Shown piece by piece: positions 1-8,042 of a DNA stretch of 24,963 bases (position 1 is the first letter of the stretch; each line of letters begins with the position of its first letter). Under the pieces are notes generated by a model. The model had not been told where the DNA came from. It searched no databases and worked only from the letters and a program-made list of their open reading frames with translations. The position numbers were made by a program, and so were the translations under genes. The DNA lies in the NCBI GenBank assembly GCA_018725485.1, contig QLUP01000002.1:1-24963 (forward strand), given 5' to 3'. Origin of the DNA: Candidatus Lithacetigena glycinireducens. GTDB taxonomy: Bacteria; Coprothermobacterota; HKB111.

Positions 1-663
1 GTAATTTATAGAAAAAATAAAATCAATAAACTTGAAAATGCTTACAAAATACCTTCCAAAAAAATATTAGAAAACATTAAACGAATTTTATTAATAGCCC
101 TGCCTATCCTCATACCTGTAATTGCAGTTATCACTTTCAAAAATGGTACAGAAGTATTGTTATACAGCTTAATTATGGTAGTACTCGGTTTATTAATATT
201 TAACAAAATGGGTGTCCAAAAATCTTCAGGTATTTTAAAAGAAGCTTTTAAAATAGAGATTCTTTTACTTGTAGGAGCCGTTTTAGCTTTTAAAGAAGTA
301 TTAGAAGTAAGCGGATCACTAAATCTTATTGGAATATTTTTCCAGGAAACCGGTTTTACTCCTCTTCCTATCTTCATCCTTTTACCATTAATAACCGGAC
401 TCCTTACCGGAATAAGTCAGGCTTATGTAGGTATAACCTTTCCTTTGCTTAAAATGCTGCTTCCTGAAGGTACTAATATACTTTCCTGGTATTCAACTGC
501 ATACCTCGCTGGATTTATGGGTGTTATGCTTTCACCTGTACATCTATGTTTAATATTAACCAAGGATTACTTTAAAACTAAGTTATTATCAGCTTTTCCC
601 TATCTTTTTCAGGCTGCAATACCCATGTTATTAATAGTCTGGTTAGCCTTTTATTTTATATAG
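1..663 (+). CDS. DUF401-family integral membrane protein, 3' part
   Basis: The frame is open from base 1 to the TAG at 661-663, so this is the C-terminal 220 residues of a longer protein cut by the window edge. It is very hydrophobic, with membrane segments at about residues 35-48, 52-66, 81-98, 120-138, 163-182 and 198-219. The glycine-rich stretch TGLLTGISQAYVG and the later LSPVHLCLILTKDYF resemble the DUF401 (AF0261-type) family of conserved membrane proteins, which have a permease-like topology but, to my knowledge, no established substrate. A TTG at 157 could be read as a start, but the uninterrupted upstream frame with a basic loop (residues 3-30) before a membrane segment argues against that. 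It lies 36 bases before the aldolase-like gene on the same strand. The family call comes from motif memory and is moderately sure. Confidence 0.72.
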   Translation, partial: VIYRKNKINKLENAYKIPSKKILENIKRILLIALPILIPVIAVITFKNGTEVLLYSLIMVVLGLLIFNKMGVQKSSGILKEAFKIEILLLVGAVLAFKEVLEVSGSLNLIGIFFQETGFTPLPIFILLPLITGLLTGISQAYVGITFPLLKMLLPEGTNILSWYSTAYLAGFMGVMLSPVHLCLILTKDYFKTKLLSAFPYLFQAAIPMLLIVWLAFYFI

Positions 664-699
664 TCTTGCTAAATAATTTCTCGAGGGAGATAATATTTT

Positions 700-1269
700 A
701 TGAAATTGCTTATTGGTGAACAAATAATAAAAACCTGTGAACTATTGCATAGAATGGGTTATGTACTGGGAGGAACAGGAAATATTAGTTTTTGTGAAGG
801 GGGACATATTTACATAACCCCAACCAAAAGAAATAAAGCTACCCTCAATACTCGAGACATAGCAGCTTTAACTATGGATGGATCTATAATCTGGGGAGAC
901 CCTTCTTCAGAGTATCAGGCACATGTAAGTATTTATAACCTGAACCCACGTGCTAAAGCGGTAATTCATGCTCACCCCCCAATTACCACTGCCATGAGCG
1001 GGGCAGAGAAATTTCCTGAAATGGGTCCTTCTGATATAGCTCATTTTCTTGAACAACCCGTATTTATTGGTTATTATGAGCCAGGGTCGGCTGTTTTAGC
1101 CCAGGCAGTAGGAGAAGCAAGCCTTATAAGTAGTATTATTATTATGAAAAACCATGGAATAATTACCTGGGGCACAGACCTGGAAGAGGCTTTGCTCAGT
1201 ATAGAAGCAGTAGAACATTTCTTGCAGGTTCATTTATACGAAAGGTTAATTAAGCTTGGAAAATGGTAA
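700..1269 (+). CDS. class II aldolase/adducin family protein
   Basis: This 189-residue protein belongs to the zinc-dependent class II aldolase/adducin family (L-fuculose-1-phosphate and L-ribulose-5-phosphate aldolase/epimerase relatives). Visible signs are the phosphate-loop motif GTGNIS at 25-30, a catalytic-type Glu71 in PSSEYQAH, zinc ligands His90 and His92 in HAHPP, and a third ligand His152 in KNHG. The length is slightly below the 200-230 usual for the family. The ATG at 700 follows a strong ribosome binding site (GAGGGAGA, 683-690). It probably cleaves or epimerises a phosphorylated sugar or related aldol, but the substrate cannot be read from the sequence and the neighbours give no pathway. 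Its last 14 bases overlap the start of the recombinase gene, suggesting co-transcription. Confidence 0.88.
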   Translation: MKLLIGEQIIKTCELLHRMGYVLGGTGNISFCEGGHIYITPTKRNKATLNTRDIAALTMDGSIIWGDPSSEYQAHVSIYNLNPRAKAVIHAHPPITTAMSGAEKFPEMGPSDIAHFLEQPVFIGYYEPGSAVLAQAVGEASLISSIIIMKNHGIITWGTDLEEALLSIEAVEHFLQVHLYERLIKLGKW

Positions 1270-2128
1270 TAAAACAGTTCTCAGGGATTTTTTAGAAAAT
1301 CTAAAATATCGGGGTTTTTCTCCTCACACCATAAAAGCTTACAAAACCGATTTATCTGATTTTATTCTCTTTATTAAATCACAGAAAATAGAACTATTTG
1401 AATTAAACCATCAGGTAATCCTAAAATGGCTACAGGTAATGGAAAACTTAAATAAAAGATCTATAGCCAGAAAAATATCCTCCTTGAAATCATTCTTCCG
1501 TTATTTGAAGTCCCTGAATTATAAATTGGTTGACCCTATCCCCTGGCTATCCAGCCCCAAGCTACCTCTGAAACTTCCTTTATTTCTATCTATTCAGGAA
1601 GCAAAAGAGATTTTTTTAAATTCCCCGGTTGAACCAATTGAAATAAGAGATTTTTTGATATTAACTTTTATGTACGGTTCGGGGCTACGCGTTAGTGAGG
1701 TTAGAAATCTTCTCCTGGAAGATGTTGATTTAGATGAGGGGAGAATCAGGGTAATAGGTAAGGGAAAGAAAGAAAGAATAACTTTTTTTCCAACCCCTTT
1801 AATTCCCATATTAAAAAAATATATCATTGAAGTCAGGCCTGACTTTACCCCTCAGTCTCCCCACCTTTTCCTTAACCAAAAGGGGGAGGCATTCAGTACA
1901 AGGTATTTACATATGCTAACAGAGAGTAAATCAATTAAATTCCTGGGGAAAAAAATAAATCCCCATGCTTTAAGACATTCATTTGCCACCCATCTTTTGG
2001 AAGCAGGAGTAGATATCAGGTATGTACAAGAGCTACTCGGTCATAAGAGTTTAACCACCACTCAGATTTATACACACGTCTCTAAGAAAAAATTACTTGA
2101 AGTTTACAGGCAAATCTTAAAAGATTAG
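1256..2128 (+). CDS. xerC: tyrosine recombinase, XerC/XerD type
   Basis: This 290-residue site-specific tyrosine recombinase probably resolves chromosome dimers at dif. The N-terminal SAM-like core-binding domain spans about 6-88 (SPHTIKAYKTDL at 22-33). The catalytic domain is about 108-285 with the full set of residues: Arg145 in GSGLRVSE, Lys169 in GKGKKER, His237 and Arg240 in HALRH, His263 in LGHKSL and the nucleophile Tyr272 in IYTH. Length and lack of extra domains fit housekeeping Xer proteins rather than a phage or ICE integrase, and no att-like repeats are nearby. The start is TTG at 1256: the frame is closed by TAA at 1247-1249 and AAAGG lies 10 bases upstream, inside the aldolase gene. 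Whether it is XerC or XerD cannot be decided here, because no partner gene is present. It converges on the cca-like gene with only 7 bases between the stops. Confidence 0.9.
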   Translation: MENGNKTVLRDFLENLKYRGFSPHTIKAYKTDLSDFILFIKSQKIELFELNHQVILKWLQVMENLNKRSIARKISSLKSFFRYLKSLNYKLVDPIPWLSSPKLPLKLPLFLSIQEAKEIFLNSPVEPIEIRDFLILTFMYGSGLRVSEVRNLLLEDVDLDEGRIRVIGKGKKERITFFPTPLIPILKKYIIEVRPDFTPQSPHLFLNQKGEAFSTRYLHMLTESKSIKFLGKKINPHALRHSFATHLLEAGVDIRYVQELLGHKSLTTTQIYTHVSKKKLLEVYRQILKD

Positions 2129-2135
2129 GAAATCC

Positions 2136-3584
2136 TTATTCAGTATTTTGTTTTACAAATCTAATCAGGTAATCTTTGGCCTGTTTTTTATTCTTAACTA
2201 TGCCTTCTTCCTGTGCTTTTTTGAGAATTGCAGTCAATCTTCCAACCTCTTTACCAGGTTTCAAGGAAAATATTTTCATAATCTCGTTACCATTTAATAG
2301 TAGTTTTTTTAACCGGGGACGGCTATTTTTGAATTTAATCAGGTCCTGGCAAAACTTTATATAACTCGAAAAGTATCCCCTGGCTTCACTCCTGGTCGCT
2401 AAAGCATCAGCCAGAAATAACAATAGTGCTCCACCTAAATCATCTCCCAGAGCAGCAATTAATCTTCGCTTAGCTTTATCAGAAATAAATTGTAGGTCAG
2501 TAAGGTACCCAGCACGCAAATGATTCTCAATCAGTTTTTTAAGAATCTGCGACTCTTTCTTTGATAGTTTCAATCTTAACCCAACTTTTAAAGCTAATAC
2601 TCCCCCAACTTTATCGTGACCGGTAAAACTAACCTTTCCATTCTGGTAATTTAAACAGAGAGGCTTCCCGATATCATGTAAAAGTGCTGATAATTTTAAT
2701 AAGAAAATATATTTACGACCCGAAGCCATTTTAAGGTTAATATCACTCATAAACCACCCAGGATACTCAGTTACTAATAATTTCTCTAACTCCTTCAAGG
2801 TATTTAATGAATGGGTTAAAACATCATTATCATGATAGGGTCCCTGAAGCATTTCTTTACCCAGAGAAAGCTCTGGAAATATCTCGCCTAATAAACCGAT
2901 ATCTGATAATTGCATTATAGTAGTAAACGACTCTTCTTCCATGATAGTAGATAATTCATCTCTTATTCTTTCAAAAGAAACCTTATTTATTAACGAAGTA
3001 TTTGCTTTTATTTGTTCTAAAGTGTAAATATCTATCTTAAATTTTAAAAGACATTGTAATCTAAATGCCCTCAACAACCTTATGGGATCAGATACCATAT
3101 TTTTAGGATTAAAGCATCTTATTCTGCCAGCCTTTAAATCAGATAATCCTCCCGTGGGATCAATTAAAGTTACTTCCTGTGAATCAAATTCTTGTAGGGG
3201 AATTGCCAGACTGTTTATGGTGAAGTCTCTTTTTTTAAGGTTATCAATAAAAGTCGTTTTATTCTCACTGTTAATTTTACAAAATGTTAGGTCATAACTA
3301 AAACCTTGCTTTAAATACCTTACTACAGGTTCTTTTTTGGAAAGCACTATCCTGGTAAATTCCTTTTCTAGGAAAAAATTATCAATCCCATTTTCATTTC
3401 CAATTACCAGGATGTCAATATCTTTGATAGGACTGCCTAAAAGGTGATCCCTAAGACAACCTCCCACTAGAAAAGCATCTTTACTTGATAAAAACCTTAG
3501 AATTTCAATAGAGTTTTCCGGTAAAGACTGGGAAACCTTTTTTTCAAGCTTAATATTTAAAAACCAGGGTTGAGGATTTTCCAT
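2136..3584 (-). CDS. cca: CCA-adding tRNA nucleotidyltransferase / poly(A) polymerase family, with HD domain
   Basis: This 482-residue class II nucleotidyltransferase is either a tRNA CCA-adding (or partial C- or A-adding) enzyme or a poly(A) polymerase. The head domain has GG and RD at 41-46 and the catalytic pair Asp55/Asp57 in DIDILV. RDFTINSLA (119-127), the DPIRLLRAFR motif (166-175) and FERIRDEL (204-211) are the conserved neck motifs. A C-terminal HD domain begins near residue 255 with HD at 303-304 (LLHDIGKP), a metal-dependent phosphohydrolase fold found in one branch of the family. CCA and poly(A) activity cannot be separated by eye. The gene is last in a three-gene unit, and its ATG lies inside the preceding lipoprotein gene (28-base overlap), which suggests translational coupling. 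The AGGAA just before the start is closer than ideal. Confidence 0.87.
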   Translation of the reverse strand: MENPQPWFLNIKLEKKVSQSLPENSIEILRFLSSKDAFLVGGCLRDHLLGSPIKDIDILVIGNENGIDNFFLEKEFTRIVLSKKEPVVRYLKQGFSYDLTFCKINSENKTTFIDNLKKRDFTINSLAIPLQEFDSQEVTLIDPTGGLSDLKAGRIRCFNPKNMVSDPIRLLRAFRLQCLLKFKIDIYTLEQIKANTSLINKVSFERIRDELSTIMEEESFTTIMQLSDIGLLGEIFPELSLGKEMLQGPYHDNDVLTHSLNTLKELEKLLVTEYPGWFMSDINLKMASGRKYIFLLKLSALLHDIGKPLCLNYQNGKVSFTGHDKVGGVLALKVGLRLKLSKKESQILKKLIENHLRAGYLTDLQFISDKAKRRLIAALGDDLGGALLLFLADALATRSEARGYFSSYIKFCQDLIKFKNSRPRLKKLLLNGNEIMKIFSLKPGKEVGRLTAILKKAQEEGIVKNKKQAKDYLIRFVKQNTE

Positions 3585-3943
3585 TTCCTGTTTTCACGAG
3601 AAAGGTAAGCAATTGACTTTAATTTTTTTTCTTTCTCCAGTTCATGAATGATTACTACTTCATACTTTAAAGCTACCATTCCTTTTTCTTCCTTTTTCGA
3701 TATTAAGTAGAATGACTTTAATTTACCTTTATAGATTTTTAAAGCATGAATAAACTCCTCTTTGGTTGATTTATCTTTCACTTTAACTGATAAGAGCTCG
3801 TAAGCGTGGTCAATATAACCTCTTAATACCAGGGAAATATAATTTTTCAGTACATCTTCTGGTTCTTTCTCTTTAACGCAGGAAGTAAGAGATAATAAAA
3901 GTAATATCATCACTAAGGTTATTAAATATTTCAGACGACTCAA
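3557..3943 (-). CDS. small predicted lipoprotein
   Basis: This 128-residue protein starts with a lipoprotein signal peptide: Arg3/Lys5, a hydrophobic core at about 6-19, and the lipobox LTSC with Cys22 as the lipidated residue. The mature part is a highly charged alpha/beta domain of about 105 residues. Its pattern (EDVLKNYISLVLRGYIDHAYELLS, here split over residues 29-52, then strands near 80-125) recalls the small NTF2-like lipoproteins of the DUF4878 type; I regard that only as a resemblance. The start is TTG at 3943, three bases after the prepilin peptidase stop codon and in the same frame, with only a weak GGCGGA ahead of it. Function is unknown. Placement between prepilin peptidase and cca probably reflects a shared transcript rather than a shared job. 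Confidence 0.75.
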   Translation of the reverse strand: MSRLKYLITLVMILLLLSLTSCVKEKEPEDVLKNYISLVLRGYIDHAYELLSVKVKDKSTKEEFIHALKIYKGKLKSFYLISKKEEKGMVALKYEVVIIHELEKEKKLKSIAYLSRENRKWKILNPGF

Positions 3944-3946
3944 AAT

Positions 3947-4720
3947 TTAAATCCGCCAGATTAAAGAAAAATATATATTTATAAGATAAATGCCCCAGGA
4001 TAAGGTTATTAAGGCAGAAAGGGCTAAAAAAGGCCCAAAAGGAAGCGGTTCCCTAAACCTCTTCTTTAAAGTAAGCAGGTATAAAACTCCACCTATAGAG
4101 CCCAGGAAGAAAGATAAAAACAACCATAAAAATACCAGAGGAAACCCTACAAATAAGCCTAAAACAAATGCTAATTTAACATCTCCTCCCCCCATGCCTT
4201 CAGGATAAAGGAGAAAAATAATGTAGAAAAACAGGAAGCCTATAAAGGCCCCAGCCAGGCTATATAATAATATGTTTATATTACTGCCATTTATTAAATA
4301 TCCGATTTTTAAAATAATTCCGGCTATTAAATTATAAAAAACAATTTTGTCAGGAAGTATAAACTCTTTAAAATCTATTATGGATAAAACAATCAGAAAG
4401 GAACCTAAAACTACAAATTCCAAAGATTGGAGAGAAAACCCAAAAATAAAGTAAGACCAGAGAAAAATTACCCCGGAAATTAACTCTACTAACGGGTAAA
4501 CAGGAGAAATGGATTCTTTGCAATAACGACACTTCCCTTGTAGTAATAAATAGCTTAGAAGAGGAATTAAGTCCCAAAATTTGAGTGGCGTTAAGCATTT
4601 TGGGCAATGAGATGATGGTAATACCACCGATTGCTTTTTTAAATATCTTAACGCCACCACATTTAAGAAACTTCCAATAGCTAAGCCTGCAATAAAAATT
4701 ACAACACTCAAAATAAGCAT
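3947..4720 (-). CDS. pilD: prepilin peptidase / N-methyltransferase (type IV leader peptidase, A24 family)
   Basis: This 257-residue membrane aspartic protease cleaves and N-methylates class III (type IV pilin-like) signal peptides. It has the two-part layout of bifunctional PilD/ComC enzymes. An N-terminal cytoplasmic methylase-type loop carries a zinc site, Cys39-x2-Cys42 and Cys64-x2-Cys67, between the first two membrane segments. The membrane peptidase core has catalytic Asp116 (IDFKEFILPD) and Asp180 in GGGD (177-180). LPFGPFLALSA at 226-236 is the usual C-terminal motif. About seven or eight membrane segments are visible. The ATG at 4720 has no clear Shine-Dalgarno sequence. It heads the pilD-lipoprotein-cca unit and is divergent from iorA. 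No pilin or competence genes are in the window, so its substrates are elsewhere. Confidence 0.93.
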   Translation of the reverse strand: MLILSVVIFIAGLAIGSFLNVVALRYLKKQSVVLPSSHCPKCLTPLKFWDLIPLLSYLLLQGKCRYCKESISPVYPLVELISGVIFLWSYFIFGFSLQSLEFVVLGSFLIVLSIIDFKEFILPDKIVFYNLIAGIILKIGYLINGSNINILLYSLAGAFIGFLFFYIIFLLYPEGMGGGDVKLAFVLGLFVGFPLVFLWLFLSFFLGSIGGVLYLLTLKKRFREPLPFGPFLALSALITLSWGIYLINIYFSLIWRI

Positions 4721-4832
4721 GGTTTTATAATTTAAATATTAACATAAATAAAATATTTTATTCATTTTTGGTAACTACTTTGTTAAAATCTGGTAAAATT
4801 ACTCCAATTGAGCTTAAGCGGAGGATATTTTT
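4721..4832. promoter_or_regulatory. divergent promoter region between pilD and iorA
   Basis: This 112-base, very AT-rich gap is the longest non-coding stretch in the window and must hold the promoters for the pilD unit (-) and iorAB (+). A possible iorA promoter is TTCATT (4761-4766), 17 bases, then TAAAAT (4784-4789). A second TAAAAT lies at 4794-4799. The -35 match is poor, so this is only a candidate. I find no convincing -35/-10 pair for pilD. The iorA ribosome binding site GGAGG is at 4820-4824. No riboswitch-like fold or terminator was seen. Confidence 0.35.
4747..4762. repeat. 16-base perfect palindrome in the pilD-iorA gap
   Basis: AATAAAATATTTTATT reads the same on both strands with no spacer, and it stops matching at 4746/4763. 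It sits just upstream of, and touches, the candidate -35 of iorA, where an operator would be expected. In such AT-rich DNA a chance origin is possible, and no second copy was noticed. Confidence 0.4.
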
Positions 4833-6701
4833 ATGCAGGTTGAAGATATATTAAACCAGCCCATTGGTAGTAAATTATTTTTATTAGGAAACGAAGCTAT
4901 GGTAAGGGGATTTATTGAAGCTGGAGTTAGTGTTGCCACCACCTACCCTGGTACCCCTTCATCTGAAATTGGCAATGTTCTGCACCATTTAGCTAAAAAA
5001 GCTGATATTTATTTTGAATTTTCTGTTAATGAGATGGCAGCTTTCCAGATTGCAGCTGCGGCTGCATCCACCGGTGTAAGAGCAGTAACTTTTATGAAAC
5101 ATGTAGGGTTAAATGTAGCTGCTGATGCCTTAATGAGTTCTGCGTATATAGGAACTCGAGGGGGTTTTCTGATTATCTCAGCGGATGACCCCTCTATGTT
5201 TTCCTCCCAAAACGAACAGGATAACCGATATTACGCCCAATTTGCCGGGTTGCCTCTTTTGGAACCCACCAGTCCAGCTGAAGCTCGTGATATGGTCAAA
5301 TACGGGCTGAAATTATCAGAAGACCTGGAGCTCCCGGTAATACTACGAACTACCACTCGAGTAAATCATGTAAGAGGAATTGTTGTTTTAGAAGAGATTG
5401 AAACCAGACCTAAAAAAGGATATTTCAATAAAAACCCCAGACAATTTGTACCTATTCCCTCTTTTGCTTTCCATATGCACCCTCTTCTTTTGCAAAAACT
5501 CACTTCTGCCAGGAACATCTCTGAAACTTCTCCACTGAATAGGTTAGAAAGAGCTTCTTTAAATACTGATTTCGGGTTGATAGCTTCAGGTATTGCCTAT
5601 AACTATGTGAGGGATGCCATAGATAAATGGGGTTTAAATGTTGATTTGTTAAAACTTGGATTTACCTATCCTCTTCCCTTAAATCTAATTGAAGACTTTG
5701 TATCAACTCACACCAATATAATCATTGTGGAAGAGTTAGAACCCCTGGTGGAAAAAGAGGTTAGAGCCCTTGCTCAACAAAATAATCTATCCTCATGCAT
5801 AAGAGGAAAATACGATAATACCCTTCCCAGAGTGTATGAATATACTCCCGATATAGTGGAAAAAATATTAATTAACCTCATAAACCCAGATAAAATGGAT
5901 AATCCTCTCTTTCAAACCCCTGAATTTAAATTACCCAATAGGCCACCGGTATTATGCCCGGGTTGTTCCCATAGGGCAACCTTCTATTCCGTAAAAAGGG
6001 CTTTACAGGAAAAAGGTATCAAAGATTCCATTTTTCCTTCTGACATAGGTTGTTATACACTGGGTATTCAACCTCCTTACCATGCAGCTGATTATGTTTT
6101 ATGCATGGGTTCCAGCGTGGGTACAGCGGGGGGGTTTTTCAGAGCTACCAACCAAAAAATAATCTCATTTATTGGTGATTCTACCTTTTACCATGCAGGT
6201 ATTACTCCCTTATTAAACGCAGTTCACAATAAACATCAATTTCTATTAATAATATTAGATAATTTCACCACAGCAATGACCGGGCATCAACCTCATCCTG
6301 GTTCTAACATAGATGGCATGGGCGATGAAGCTCCAAGAATATCTCTGGAAAATGTAGTTAAGAGTATAGGAGTTGACTGGATAAAGATAGTGGACCCTTA
6401 TGACCTGGATGCTACCTCCAGTGCCATTAAAGAAGCGCTTGATTGCCAGGGGGTAAAAGTAATCATTTCACGAAGGGCTTGTTCCTTGCTGGAAGCTCGA
6501 AATAAAAGAAAAAGGGGAAGCTGGAAAAAAGTCATAATCAATACAGATATTTGCTCCATGTGTGAGATATGCATTCATGACTTTGCCTGTCCGGCAATCT
6601 TTAAAACTAAAGATTTAATTCAGATAGATGCATCTATGTGCGATGGTTGTGGTGTATGTATAAATATCTGCCCTGTAGAAGCTATGGTATGGGAGGAATA
6701 A
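4833..6701 (+). CDS. iorA: indolepyruvate ferredoxin oxidoreductase, alpha subunit
   Basis: This 622-residue large subunit belongs to the thiamine-diphosphate enzyme that oxidatively decarboxylates aryl pyruvates (indole-, phenyl-, 4-hydroxyphenylpyruvate) to aryl-acetyl-CoA while reducing ferredoxin. The N-terminal pyrimidine-binding part has TYPGTPSSEIG (38-47 region). The mid-protein CPGC (375-378) is family-typical. The cofactor-binding part has GDS at 448-450 and DN at 476-477. The C-terminal ferredoxin domain holds two complete 4Fe-4S motifs: Cys574, 577, 580, 586 and Cys603, 606, 609, 613. Length matches the family. The ATG at 4833 follows GGAGG by 8 bases. It is followed after two bases by iorB, whose ribosome binding site lies in the last codons of iorA. 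This enzyme is typical of strict anaerobes fermenting amino acids. Confidence 0.96.
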   Translation: MQVEDILNQPIGSKLFLLGNEAMVRGFIEAGVSVATTYPGTPSSEIGNVLHHLAKKADIYFEFSVNEMAAFQIAAAAASTGVRAVTFMKHVGLNVAADALMSSAYIGTRGGFLIISADDPSMFSSQNEQDNRYYAQFAGLPLLEPTSPAEARDMVKYGLKLSEDLELPVILRTTTRVNHVRGIVVLEEIETRPKKGYFNKNPRQFVPIPSFAFHMHPLLLQKLTSARNISETSPLNRLERASLNTDFGLIASGIAYNYVRDAIDKWGLNVDLLKLGFTYPLPLNLIEDFVSTHTNIIIVEELEPLVEKEVRALAQQNNLSSCIRGKYDNTLPRVYEYTPDIVEKILINLINPDKMDNPLFQTPEFKLPNRPPVLCPGCSHRATFYSVKRALQEKGIKDSIFPSDIGCYTLGIQPPYHAADYVLCMGSSVGTAGGFFRATNQKIISFIGDSTFYHAGITPLLNAVHNKHQFLLIILDNFTTAMTGHQPHPGSNIDGMGDEAPRISLENVVKSIGVDWIKIVDPYDLDATSSAIKEALDCQGVKVIISRRACSLLEARNKRKRGSWKKVIINTDICSMCEICIHDFACPAIFKTKDLIQIDASMCDGCGVCINICPVEAMVWEE

Positions 6702-6703
6702 TA

Positions 6704-7315
6704 ATGAATAAAAATTATCTGGCGATTTTAATTGCTGGGGTTGGAGGCCAGGGTATTCTTAAAGCAGGTACTTTACTGGGTGAAGCAGCTCTATTAGAAA
6801 ATAAAAAAATCATTTCTACAGAAGTTCATGGAATGGCTCAAAGAGGTGGTTCAGTAATAAATGAAATTAAAATCGGTGAAGTTCAAAGTCCCTTAATTAA
6901 TAAAGGTGAGGCTGATATCATTCTTAGTTTTGAACCAGCTGAAGCGTTAAGAGTATTAGACAAAGCCTCCCCTGAAACCTATTTAATTGTTAATACCAAT
7001 CCAATAATACCCCTAACAGTTTCATCAGGCTTATCTACTTATCCAGATCTAAACCTTGCCTGGAAAATAGTTAGAGATATTTACCCACGCCTTAAATTGA
7101 TAAATGCCAGGAAAATTGCTCTTGAAGCAGGAAATAGCATAACTGAAAATGTTGTGCTGTTAGGTGTTCTCTGCTCGGTACCAATTTTTCCCATAAGTAC
7201 AGAAAGCATGATGAAAGCAATTGAAAATGGTTTTCCACCAAAGTTTAGAGAGCTGAATCTTAAAGCTTTTAACCTGGGTTTAGAAAAAGGGAAAGAAGGG
7301 ATTTCCCTTCTTTAA
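6704..7315 (+). CDS. iorB: indolepyruvate ferredoxin oxidoreductase, beta (gamma-type) subunit
   Basis: This 203-residue small subunit of the IOR complex corresponds to the gamma domain of pyruvate:ferredoxin oxidoreductases. It shows the N-terminal glycine motif GVGGQG at 12-17 and HGMAQRGG at 42-49, both diagnostic of the family, followed by a Rossmann-like domain. The frame is open further upstream, but ATG 6704 is the right start: it gives the canonical short N-terminus and is preceded by GGGAGG at 6691-6696. It partners with IorA in a cytoplasmic complex. The last codons form one arm and loop of a terminator hairpin, so the 3' end of the gene is also regulatory DNA. One base separates its stop from that of the convergent truA. 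Confidence 0.95.
   Translation: MNKNYLAILIAGVGGQGILKAGTLLGEAALLENKKIISTEVHGMAQRGGSVINEIKIGEVQSPLINKGEADIILSFEPAEALRVLDKASPETYLIVNTNPIIPLTVSSGLSTYPDLNLAWKIVRDIYPRLKLINARKIALEAGNSITENVVLLGVLCSVPIFPISTESMMKAIENGFPPKFRELNLKAFNLGLEKGKEGISLL
7292..7313. terminator. probable bidirectional intrinsic terminator of iorAB and truA
   Basis: AAAGAAGGG (7292-7300), loop ATTT, then CCCTTCTTT (7305-7313) make a perfect 9-base stem. On the plus strand the T-rich 3' arm continues into AATTTAATT. On the minus strand the stem lies just after the truA stop and is followed by CCCTTTTTCT. It therefore suits both convergent transcripts. It is placed entirely within the final codons of iorB. Stem stability is moderate (three G-C pairs). 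Confidence 0.7.
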
Positions 7316-7316
7316 T

Positions 7317-8042
7317 TTAATTGCTTAAAAGATATAAACCGTAGGGAGGCACCACCTTTCTTCGGTAGGTCCTTCCAGTTAAAATTTCTCTTACATAGGC
7401 TGGTGAATAATTTCCTTTACCAATTTCTAACAAAAGACCGGTAATCAATCGAACCATTTTATACAAAAAACCCTCCCCCTTAATAAAAATGAGTATTAAG
7501 AAACCCCTTCTTAAAATACGTATATTAACAACATTCCGAACACTGTTTTGGCGAGGACTACCCGTAGCTGAAAAGGCCTCCCAATTTTTATTACCAATTA
7601 AGTGAGAGGTTGCCTGGTTCATTAAGGTAATATCAAGAAACTCTTTGATCCATAAAGCTCTTTGCTTTAAATAAGGTGGAAAATAGTGTTTATGATTGTA
7701 TATTAAATAGAGGTAAGTTTTTTTTCTTTTTTTATATATATTGACAGCTCCACGATTTTCCTTTGAGAACTGAACTACCCTGATATCATCAGGTAGAACT
7801 GAATTGATACTATTTAAAAAAGTGGCTTGGTTAATTTCCTGGTTACACTCAAAAAAAGCCCGTGCTCGTAATGCATGCACCCCACTATCGGTTCGACTAT
7901 ACAATTTCGGTTTAACAGATTCTCCCAGTATAGTGGATATACATCTACTTAACTCTTTTTCCACGGAAGGAAACTCCTTCTGGTACTGGGACCCACAATA
8001 ATTATCTCCAATGTAGGATATTATAAGAAGGTAGCGGGTCAT
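7317..8042 (-). CDS. truA: tRNA pseudouridine(38-40) synthase TruA
   Basis: This 241-residue enzyme isomerises uridines 38-40 in the tRNA anticodon arm. The catalytic Asp52 lies in the family motif SRTDSGVHALRA (49-60). The N-terminal YIGDNYCGSQYQ (10-21) and the C-terminal FLYKMVRLITG region are also typical. Length is normal for a bacterial TruA. The ATG at 8042 overlaps the ecfT stop codon by four bases (ATGA), so translation is probably coupled. It is the last gene of the long minus-strand ribosomal/ECF transcript, the position it holds in many Bacillota. There it is usually followed by rplM-rpsI; here the convergent iorAB and a terminator follow instead. Confidence 0.96.
   Translation of the reverse strand: MTRYLLIISYIGDNYCGSQYQKEFPSVEKELSRCISTILGESVKPKLYSRTDSGVHALRARAFFECNQEINQATFLNSINSVLPDDIRVVQFSKENRGAVNIYKKRKKTYLYLIYNHKHYFPPYLKQRALWIKEFLDITLMNQATSHLIGNKNWEAFSATGSPRQNSVRNVVNIRILRRGFLILIFIKGEGFLYKMVRLITGLLLEIGKGNYSPAYVREILTGRTYRRKVVPPYGLYLLSN

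Noticed and set aside
42-377. Minus-strand open frame of 111 codons opposite the DUF401-type gene
   Set aside because: It lies fully antisense to a clear membrane-protein frame, has no recognisable domain and no plausible ribosome binding site.
2113-2126. AATCTT-AA-AAGATT inverted repeat at the end of xerC as a terminator
   Set aside because: The stem is six AT-rich pairs with a two-base loop and no T-tract in the plus direction; too weak to call.
1256-2128. Xer-type recombinase as an integrase marking a mobile island
   Set aside because: Its size and domain layout are those of housekeeping Xer proteins, and no attachment-site repeats, tRNA gene or cargo genes are nearby.
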